In this document: positions 1 to 6,378 of the stretch, one piece after another | How positions within the stretch are numbered: the first letter of the stretch is position 1 | Layout: each line of letters begins with the position of its first letter | From: a virus | Strand: one strand, 5' to 3' | IMG/VR virus record: IMGVR_UViG_3300035670_001486 | Span: 1 to 20,230 of that record | Length of the DNA: 20,230 nt | Position numbers and translations under genes: made by a program | The notes under the pieces: generated by a model | Database searches by the model: none | Seen by the model: only the letters and a program-made list of their open reading frames with translations | What the model was told of the DNA's origin: nothing

Positions 1-309
1 AATATTGAAGATGTTGTTGATCTGTAGATTGAAGCCGATCTGAAACACCCGCGTGATGTTTGCAATCTGCGGTCCGTTCGGATCAAGCGAGTTCGTGTCA
101 ATGTACTGGTTGGTGATGTCCTGCTGCGTGATCTGATACTTCCAGTACTGACGCTGCATACCAAGCGAGTTCCAGTCGTTGAAGTATTGGATAGCCTGAT
201 CAATGCGGTCTTCCACTTGGGAATCGTCCACATTGATCTCTATGACAGGCGCACCGAGAGCGCGTAGGCAGTATTCCTTGAACTCTTGTCGTGTGGTAGG
301 CTTCGCCAT
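1..309 (-). CDS. 13: gp13-like neck protein (N-terminal part, runs off the window)
   Basis: An open frame starts with ATG at 309 and stays open to base 1 (103 codons), so the C-terminus lies outside the window. The N-terminus (MAKPTTRQEFKEYCLRALG, then PVIEINVDDSQVEDRIDQAI at residues 21-40, then QYFNDW and QITQQDI) matches, from memory, the conserved start of gp13 neck proteins in T4-like phages of aquatic bacteria. In T4, gp13 works with gp14 to complete the head-tail neck after DNA packaging. The start is supported by a strong Shine-Dalgarno AAGGAG (320-315) five bases upstream and by the typical MA-PTTR opening. It lies 35 bases downstream of the 84-aa gene, behind a possible late promoter and hairpin. 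Its position after the fibre genes fits T4 order, where 13 follows 12 and wac. The identification rests on motif recognition, not a search. Confidence 0.83.
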   Translation of the reverse strand, partial: MAKPTTRQEFKEYCLRALGAPVIEINVDDSQVEDRIDQAIQYFNDWNSLGMQRQYWKYQITQQDITNQYIDTNSLDPNGPQIANITRVFQIGFNLQINNIFNI

Positions 310-314
310 CGTGT

Positions 315-335
315 CTCCTTTAGAGTATTTAGGAG
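315..335 (-). promoter_or_regulatory. Late-promoter-like octamer inside an RBS-sequestering hairpin, upstream of gp13
   Basis: In the 35-base gap before the neck gene the minus strand carries CTCCT (335-331), an 11-base loop, then AGGAG (319-315). The second arm is part of the gp13 ribosome-binding site, so a transcript crossing this gap could fold and hide it. The octamer CCTAAATA (333-326) overlaps the upstream arm and matches the T4 late consensus TATAAATA at 6 of 8 positions. A transcript starting a few bases after it would lack most of the upstream arm and leave the site free. The stem is only 5 bp, so stability is modest. Both the promoter and its regulatory meaning are inferred. Confidence 0.4.
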
Positions 336-344
336 CAGTTCGTA

Positions 345-599
345 TTAGCGTCTTAGAGTGGCAATCAACCTAGCCAATTCTCCTTCTCTGTTGCATATTG
401 CATCACAATACGGATCAACAAGAGGAAGTTTCATTAGATTGTGTCCATCTGTTATGTAATGCTGCACACCTCGTTCATACACCCGAGTATGAAATCCCCA
501 AGGAACAGAATAATCTGGAATGAGTTTCAGAAAATGACCAAAATCATATTCGTTTTCATTCAGAGTTATTCTGAAGCGATCATAGTGTATGAGTTTCAT
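345..599 (-). CDS. Small hypothetical protein (84 aa)
   Basis: This short gene sits between the LamG protein gene and the neck gene. Its ATG at 599 is four bases after the upstream TAA (606-604), and it ends with TAA at 347-345. The product is a soluble-looking mixed protein rich in aromatic and charged residues (MKLIHYDRF, SVPWGFHTRVYERG, then a C-terminal REGELARLIATLRR that could be an amphipathic helix). There is no signal peptide, membrane segment or family motif that I recognise. Codon use resembles a real gene and the tight spacing suggests translation coupled to the upstream gene, since no strong Shine-Dalgarno is visible (GCGGGTTAATGAC precedes the ATG). Location between fibre and neck genes allows a role as a small structural or assembly factor, but that is inference only. 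Confidence 0.62.
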   Translation of the reverse strand: MKLIHYDRFRITLNENEYDFGHFLKLIPDYSVPWGFHTRVYERGVQHYITDGHNLMKLPLVDPYCDAICNREGELARLIATLRR

Positions 600-603
600 G
601 TCA

Positions 604-2565
604 TTAACCCGCTGGTGTTGGTGGAATGTCGGGATCTGCGTACTTTGCTCGCTCTGGATTTATGTACTTGCCAGTAATTTTGTTGACCGCTGAAATATAG
701 ACAACAGGATTTTCTTCTGCTAGTGCAGACAATTTGTACAGCAATTGGTCTGTCGTATACCCCTTTGTTGCTTTCAGAACAGAGAAATCCGAGGAAGCCT
801 GTAAAGTAGTCTTCAAGTAACTGTTGCTGTTTGAAGAAGAACTATGATAACCCAACACATCAGCATACAATGCCTTTACTCCAGCCGTATTGAACGAGAA
901 AGCGGTGCCGTATGAATCCTGCAAATAGTATGTGCCGTTAAGATTGTTGTTCACGATATCGTCACGAAGATATTGCAGTGCATTGATGTTTGTCTGTACG
1001 GGTATGAATGTGAATGTGCCTCCACTGAATCCTGTTCCAGCAAGAAGAAGCAATGACGGAAAGTCTCCTGTTTTGCCAAGAGTTCCGTACATTCTGGATC
1101 CACCAAGTAGCAGGCGATACGACAAATCAGAATTTCGCTCTCTCTGTGAGCGTTCTTCGTCAATGCTGAGTAATTGCTCCACAGAATTGACTTTTAGTGC
1201 GGCTGCACTCTTGTAACCAAACAAGAAAGACGATCCACAAACACCAGAAATTTCAAATCCTCCACAGATTCCGCTGTACAAAGGAACACCGTGGGTTGAT
1301 CCGTCTTCTCTTTCTACCATGCTAACATAACAATTTCCTTCAACATCCTGAACATCAAGAACTGCAACAATCTTTCTATCGGTGTCACACGGAGCAAATG
1401 TTGTTCCGCTTGGACCATCCATGCTCAGGTAGAATACTGTATAGTCTCCAGAATCTTGTCTTTGGCTTGGAACAGTGGCTCCACCCGAAAAAGTGAATCC
1501 ACGAAGAGCATCAAGGGTTGCTCCTCCGCTAACAATCCAATCGTCCACCCAACCACGGAAAGGACGATTTCCGTATTGATCCGAACCAATACAGAACGGA
1601 CGATTCGTTGTTCTTATTTTTGCAGAATTTCCACTGCTTGATGCCACAATGGTTCCATTAAAGAATGTGGCTACACTGGTAGAAACTCCATCAAAATAGT
1701 AGGCTACTGCCAAGTGGTGCCACTGATTAAGCGTGATTCCTTGCGGAGACGCATTCACGCTGTGCTCAAAGCCACTATATGTGGGAGAAGCATTTGTTGT
1801 CCACTTGAACTGGAGTCTGCTGCTTGTGTTGTCGTACACAACAGCATAAGCATCCATAGAACTGCCAGCAGTAATGCTTTCACACACACAACACAGAACA
1901 GGATCGTAAGACGAAGGAAGACCAGACTGCAAGTACAGGTGACCACTGATCAAATGGTAATTGCAATTTTCCAAAGAGTAGCCACCAGGAACACGAAGTC
2001 CTCCTGCCGCAATAGCAGGCAGATCAAGATATGTTCCCTTCAACTGTAGAGCATTTATTCCAACCACCCTGCCTGCACAAGCACCGACCGTGCCAATCAC
2101 TGGCGTATACTCAGACACCACATTTCCGTTCACAGTGTAATTGTTGAAAACTTCTGCCCGTCTGTTTGACTGAAAAACAATATCTCCTGGCAAAAGAGTG
2201 CCGTAAGGAGTACCCGCTAATTTCTGCTCGGAAGTGTTTGGCAGTTCTACTGTGTTGTATTGGGCTAGAATAGTGGTTGAACCTGCTGCGGGCGGTGTTC
2301 CTGTAAAAATCCGTGGTTCACCAGTTGCAGGATCTATTTCATTACTATTTGCAATCTCTTCGGGTGTAGGCGATTCGCGTTCGTAGATAGTCTGTTCGGG
2401 AGTAATGACACTTACAGGAATAAAAACAGGCTGTATGTCTGTGTCAGCAATCAGATACCGATACTGTTCCGTGTTTTGGGGTACGAAATTTGCAAAATCA
2501 TAGTTTCTCTCTACAGAGATGATTTGACCTGTTTTCTGATCTAGTTTTACGAGTGATTGTGCCAT
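604..2565 (-). CDS. Virion protein with LamG / concanavalin-A-like domain (653 aa)
   Basis: This is probably a tail-associated structural or adhesin protein. Residues 1-165 form an N-terminal region with a proline-rich stretch (TPEQTIYERESPTPEEI, 55-71). Residues about 172-385 read as a LamG-like jelly roll (SGHLYLQS, SRLQFKWTT, LNQWHHLAVAYYFDG at 279-293, VATFFNGTIV, then PFCIGS and FRGWVDDWIVSGG at 336-348), matching the W-H-hAh / hNG / G-hDD-hhh signature of Laminin_G_3 domains, which often bind glycans. The remainder (386-653) is not recognised and ends in a charged, proline-rich tail. The LamG part contains an odd cysteine cluster (C225, C226, C228). The ATG at 2565 follows the spike gene stop by 19 bases. 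Only a weak purine run precedes it, so start strength is uncertain. The neighbourhood of fibre genes supports a receptor- or capsule-binding role, which is inferred. Confidence 0.72.
   Translation of the reverse strand: MAQSLVKLDQKTGQIISVERNYDFANFVPQNTEQYRYLIADTDIQPVFIPVSVITPEQTIYERESPTPEEIANSNEIDPATGEPRIFTGTPPAAGSTTILAQYNTVELPNTSEQKLAGTPYGTLLPGDIVFQSNRRAEVFNNYTVNGNVVSEYTPVIGTVGACAGRVVGINALQLKGTYLDLPAIAAGGLRVPGGYSLENCNYHLISGHLYLQSGLPSSYDPVLCCVCESITAGSSMDAYAVVYDNTSSRLQFKWTTNASPTYSGFEHSVNASPQGITLNQWHHLAVAYYFDGVSTSVATFFNGTIVASSSGNSAKIRTTNRPFCIGSDQYGNRPFRGWVDDWIVSGGATLDALRGFTFSGGATVPSQRQDSGDYTVFYLSMDGPSGTTFAPCDTDRKIVAVLDVQDVEGNCYVSMVEREDGSTHGVPLYSGICGGFEISGVCGSSFLFGYKSAAALKVNSVEQLLSIDEERSQRERNSDLSYRLLLGGSRMYGTLGKTGDFPSLLLLAGTGFSGGTFTFIPVQTNINALQYLRDDIVNNNLNGTYYLQDSYGTAFSFNTAGVKALYADVLGYHSSSSNSNSYLKTTLQASSDFSVLKATKGYTTDQLLYKLSALAEENPVVYISAVNKITGKYINPERAKYADPDIPPTPAG
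1411..2052 (-). other. LamG-like (concanavalin fold) domain within the 653-aa protein
   Basis: Residues about 172-385. Visible hallmarks are the tryptophan-histidine strand QWHHLAVAYY (281-290), the hairpin strand ATFFNGTIV (299-307), and the closing GWVDDWIVSGG (338-348), where LamG_3 domains usually have G-x-hDE-h-h-h. Domain limits are estimated by eye. Confidence 0.65.
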
Positions 2566-2584
2566 GTTTGTTCTACACTTTCAA

Positions 2585-5500
2585 TTAGAAGTCCGCACGG
2601 AACAGCCCACCACCATCAGCAGGAGAGTTCGCAATTCCATGACTGAACCCGCCAGATTCGCCAGTTATTCGCTCTATCATGTACTTTCCGTAATTGTTGA
2701 TTACCGTTGTACCATCCATTCTGTTTCCGTCAACAGCAATTGTGTCTGGTATTCCGTAACGAGGTGTATCGGTTGAAACCACTCTTACAGGGAACTGTAC
2801 AAAAGCGGTACTGCCAGCAATAACACCCATAGGCTTGTTCCAGAATCTCCACATAGGATCGGTTGAGGTCTGATCCATGAATCGGTGTGCGGTAATGCCC
2901 TGCTGTTTTTGGATTTTATACTCCACGCCACCAGACCAACCAAGCACGCACATATCTTGCTCAATAACAGTACTACCACTTGTTATGTTTGAAGTGTTTG
3001 TTGCCTTCGGGATTCGGACACGAGACTGTTCGCTGCAAATGATATACAGTCCATTAGAATCCTGAAACTCTGAAACTGCTCCACCAGAAGGATACACAGA
3101 GCCATCAGACGCAAACACAGTTCTTGAAATAGTGTCTGTTGTAAGGATTATGTCGGATCCTCTTGTTGCAACAACAGGAGCAGTTTTTTTGTACGCTTCT
3201 ACGGTATTTGTTACGATGTCAGTACCACCCGCACCACCACCCCAATTTACGCGAAGATCAGAACTCCAAAACGGTCGGGGTTTAATCCAACAGTTGCGAG
3301 CGGTTCGTGTTGGTGTCACAAGTATAGCGTCACCCAGAACGGTAATTCTTGAATTTGAATCTGCTTTTAGTTGTGTGAAAGATCCACCAGAATTATAAGC
3401 AGTACCAGAAGGAACAACAGGAGGATTCTTTGTGTACAGATTGGCGATGATTATTTCACTATCATCCATTGCCCATATTCCATTGTGATTCTGACCACCA
3501 ATAAGAAGATATGTTGAAGGGTAATACGCGACTCGCGCATCGCTTCTGTGTGCGCTGTAGGCTCTGGATCCATTCATCAGTGTTATTGCATTCGCGCCTC
3601 CATACAGCATAAGATTTTTCGCAAAAGACATTGTGGAACGGTCTTGCAACAGTATGCAGCCGCTTGCCCACTGATGATATGGAAACGAACCCGTTCCATA
3701 TGGATAATCGTTCGAATCATTCACATTATAAAAGGATTGACGACCAACATTCGCACCAGTTCCACCAGGACTCTTCACTTCATAAGTTCCTCCTGGAACC
3801 TGAACTGCAAGATATTTGTCGCTGATAAGTATGGATCCACTGTAACCCGCTGTTTCTTCGCGGTCAATGTACGCATGAAAAGCCAGTGTGTTTCCGCTAC
3901 TGACTTCAGTACGAAGATCATTGATATCGTATATCTTGTTCCCGAGCGGTCCAACAGGAAGAGTTAGCATATAGATCATTCTCCACCCAGCACCACTAGT
4001 GAGTCCAGTAGGGAATCCATCAGATGCAACAGGAGGATATCCGAATGATGGACCCTGTGTTTCAATCCCATTAAGATAAAAAGTGCTGCCAGAAGATCCA
4101 CCATTTACAAATGTTTTATCGTAATATGTGTACTCAACACTATTATTGAATCCTCGGTAAACACCACGGCAGAATGTTTCTCCTTTTCCAGAAGTGCCAG
4201 GTCTTTGAATGTACCCAACCCAGCCAGAAAAACGATTAGGAGAAGTACCAAAAAGATCCGAATGTGGAAGTGTGGTTCCCCATGCATTCTCTAGTGGACT
4301 GCATATTCCTGTGCTTGCTCCTCTACCAGCAACATTCGCAGCAGTAAGAGTCATTCCGTTCCAATACGGGAGGAAAAAGTACAGTCTATTTGAAGGAAAC
4401 TGAACTTGGCTTGTGATGTTAGCGGATGTAAAGTGTACCTGGCTGCGATTTGCAGCCACAACATAATTACTTCCACCCTGTAGTATCACACTTTCATCAC
4501 AGTATCTCATAGAGTTAGAAACTTTACTTCCTGCAAGTATTGGAGACGGTATACGATTAATTGTGAAATCCACAACCGAATCCTGTGCAACTATCGCAGA
4601 TCCTGGACTATTCACATTCAGGATTGGGGTGTTGTTCAGCGAGCGCAAACGAGCATAGGTGGTCATGTGTCCACTTTGTGCTCGCTCGCCGTCAATCACA
4701 GATCCACCGATATAGGTTTGATATGCACCATCCGCTTTGGGATACCATTCAAAATCCGAATACGCTGTAAGGGTAGAGCGAGTAAGCACAACAGCAGAAC
4801 GACCTATGTAACCACCAAAACCAAATATTCCAATGTGTCGTATAGCAAGACTTGCATCTGTGAGATTGATGCAAGGAGTTTGAGAGATAATTGGAACTCC
4901 CGCAAAACCAGAATTCATACCAGTGTCTTCTCCACCCGAGGCACTATGCCACGCTGCCGCACCCATACCAGGCGACACGACTGGTCTGCTCACACTATCA
5001 TCAAGAACCGTAGAGCCAGTTCCGCCAGCAAATCCCTGTGTAACAAAACACAGATTACGGATGGCACGCAACGAACAGCCAATGATATTGATTGGTGTTC
5101 TGTAAGTGTAGTTGTTTGTGACCAGTAGGGTAGCAGTATAGTTCGTGACTAGTAGTGCCTCATCAGTTACCTGTCTGCTAGCACCAGAAAGAGTTATGCC
5201 AGGAAATATGCTGTCGTTGATGGTATACGCACTGTAACGAGTATCACTTCCGCGATCCAGACCTGCTGTGTACTGCATACCGTCCGTGTTCAGTCTGCCG
5301 CCTTGCGATGGTGTGCCTCCTGCATAAGTGGCTCCGTAGTACCCAACAGGATCGTACAATTGATTGGACGGCAAATTTCCTGCTATTTCGTGAAGCGTGT
5401 CCGTGGACTCTACATTCCTGATGCCACCACTACCACTGTCGTGGAATGTGCCTGCTCTCATGTCCAGATTCATGTTCAAAAAGTCAAGACCGAGTTTTCC

Positions 5501-6331
5501 CTCATCTGAAGTTTTTCGGACACGAGCAAGTCCAAGTATTCCTAGATGGTGTCCGTGCTTCTGTGCAGAAGTGTATGCTGGCTGGTGTCCGTACCACAAT
5601 GCTGCATAAGCATCATGTGTTCGTTCAGAATGTTCTCTGGAAGAATTGGGAGAAGACGGATTGAGTGCTGTGGTGTAAGCATTTCTGTGAGCCGAAAGTT
5701 GATAGTATCTGGTTCCCAATATGGTGTTTTGTGCTTCATAATAATAGACTGGAGCAGCCAACCAAGGATTGCTTATGGAAACAAAACTGCCTACATCATC
5801 TGTGCGACTGCTGCCGTTGCCAGTGTATCCGTGAGCGGTTGTTCCGTATCCAGTGAATCCGCTGGTGGTTGCATCGGTGAAAGCGTTGTTGTCCCCTGTG
5901 GAAAGTGTGGTTCCGCGAGTCCACAACTGAACTGTACCTGTGTGTCCATGTGTAATGTATCGTGACATATCCCAGTTGTAGTCATCAACCGAGAACAGAT
6001 AGTGCTGTGTGAGTGAGCGGGGATCGCCTTCAATGATAATGTTGTTTGCTTGTGGATGGTAGATTTTTTCGGGAAAGAATGAGTTTGCGTTGCACAAATA
6101 CTTGCCCTTGAGGAAAGTAATGTACAGAATAGCCTCTCCACGAATAACAACCGAGGTAGCCACGCTCCACGCCTTTGCAAGAGTGGCATACGGATTAGTC
6201 TCGCTGCCATCGCCCGTGGTGTCGTTTCCGTTTGGTCCAATGTATATGCGGGTATCCTGAGTAATGACCGTAGTGGTACCAGGCAGGATAAGGTACTGAT
6301 TAGGATACGGAAAGTGTGAAAATTGAGTCAT
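2585..6331 (-). CDS. Probable beta-helix tail spike / fibre protein (1248 aa)
   Basis: This is a very large Gly/Ser/Thr/Asn-rich protein with many short hydrophobic strands and no membrane segment. Residues 29-55 contain IYIGPNGNDTTGDGSETNPYATLAKAW-type sequence. The element GNDTTGDGS-x-NPYATLAKA (residues 35-54) is the entry motif of right-handed parallel beta-helix proteins of the pectate-lyase/tailspike type. From about residue 400 onward, short strand-turn units recur (INIIGCSLRAIRNLCF, AVVLTRSTLTAY), as in beta-helix rungs. No catalytic motif of a known depolymerase can be named with confidence, so enzymatic degradation of capsule or lipopolysaccharide is possible but unproven. The start at 6331 has AAGGAAA upstream and a late-promoter-like octamer at 6358-6351. 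It is the only large gene here with a real upstream gap (45 bases). Its likely role is host-surface recognition. Confidence 0.72.
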   Translation of the reverse strand: MTQFSHFPYPNQYLILPGTTTVITQDTRIYIGPNGNDTTGDGSETNPYATLAKAWSVATSVVIRGEAILYITFLKGKYLCNANSFFPEKIYHPQANNIIIEGDPRSLTQHYLFSVDDYNWDMSRYITHGHTGTVQLWTRGTTLSTGDNNAFTDATTSGFTGYGTTAHGYTGNGSSRTDDVGSFVSISNPWLAAPVYYYEAQNTILGTRYYQLSAHRNAYTTALNPSSPNSSREHSERTHDAYAALWYGHQPAYTSAQKHGHHLGILGLARVRKTSDEGKLGLDFLNMNLDMRAGTFHDSGSGGIRNVESTDTLHEIAGNLPSNQLYDPVGYYGATYAGGTPSQGGRLNTDGMQYTAGLDRGSDTRYSAYTINDSIFPGITLSGASRQVTDEALLVTNYTATLLVTNNYTYRTPINIIGCSLRAIRNLCFVTQGFAGGTGSTVLDDSVSRPVVSPGMGAAAWHSASGGEDTGMNSGFAGVPIISQTPCINLTDASLAIRHIGIFGFGGYIGRSAVVLTRSTLTAYSDFEWYPKADGAYQTYIGGSVIDGERAQSGHMTTYARLRSLNNTPILNVNSPGSAIVAQDSVVDFTINRIPSPILAGSKVSNSMRYCDESVILQGGSNYVVAANRSQVHFTSANITSQVQFPSNRLYFFLPYWNGMTLTAANVAGRGASTGICSPLENAWGTTLPHSDLFGTSPNRFSGWVGYIQRPGTSGKGETFCRGVYRGFNNSVEYTYYDKTFVNGGSSGSTFYLNGIETQGPSFGYPPVASDGFPTGLTSGAGWRMIYMLTLPVGPLGNKIYDINDLRTEVSSGNTLAFHAYIDREETAGYSGSILISDKYLAVQVPGGTYEVKSPGGTGANVGRQSFYNVNDSNDYPYGTGSFPYHQWASGCILLQDRSTMSFAKNLMLYGGANAITLMNGSRAYSAHRSDARVAYYPSTYLLIGGQNHNGIWAMDDSEIIIANLYTKNPPVVPSGTAYNSGGSFTQLKADSNSRITVLGDAILVTPTRTARNCWIKPRPFWSSDLRVNWGGGAGGTDIVTNTVEAYKKTAPVVATRGSDIILTTDTISRTVFASDGSVYPSGGAVSEFQDSNGLYIICSEQSRVRIPKATNTSNITSGSTVIEQDMCVLGWSGGVEYKIQKQQGITAHRFMDQTSTDPMWRFWNKPMGVIAGSTAFVQFPVRVVSTDTPRYGIPDTIAVDGNRMDGTTVINNYGKYMIERITGESGGFSHGIANSPADGGGLFRADF

Positions 6332-6378
6332 GTGTTTCCTTGTTCTGCTCTATTTATCAAAATACCCTAATGTGTTTC
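6330..6378 (-). repeat. Nine-base direct repeat flanking the spike-gene leader
   Basis: GAAACACAT occurs on the minus strand at 6378-6370, overlapping the TGA of the collar-fibre gene, and again at 6338-6330, overlapping the spike-gene ATG. The two copies bracket the late-promoter-like octamer. A copy of this length could be chance or the remnant of a local duplication. Confidence 0.4.
6351..6358 (-). promoter_or_regulatory. T4-late-promoter-like octamer GATAAATA before the spike gene
   Basis: The minus strand reads GATAAATA in the only intergenic gap longer than 40 bases in the window (6332-6376). It matches the T4 late consensus TATAAATA at 7 of 8 positions. The ATG of the 1248-aa gene is 20 bases downstream with AAGGAAA between, so initiation a few bases after the octamer would give a short leader that keeps the ribosome-binding site. 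No -35 element is expected for this promoter class. Use by a gp55-like sigma factor is inferred. Confidence 0.55.

Noticed and set aside
597-604. An ATG (ATGACATGA) overlapping the stop of the LamG gene, five bases upstream of the 84-aa start
   Set aside because: It reads into a stop after two codons, so the ATG at 599 is the only sensible start.
2036-2060. Another AT-rich octamer resembling a late promoter (AATAAATG on the minus strand)
   Set aside because: It lies deep inside the LamG coding sequence, matches the consensus at only 6 of 8 positions and has no gene start downstream, so it is probably chance.
5791-6240. A 149-codon minus-strand frame inside the spike gene
   Set aside because: It is a different reading frame of the well-supported 1248-aa gene, with no ribosome-binding site and a composition typical of an out-of-frame shadow.
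6332-6376. Possible transcription terminator between the collar fibre and spike genes
   Set aside because: The 45-base gap has no GC-rich stem followed by a T run. It contains a promoter-like octamer and a short direct repeat instead.
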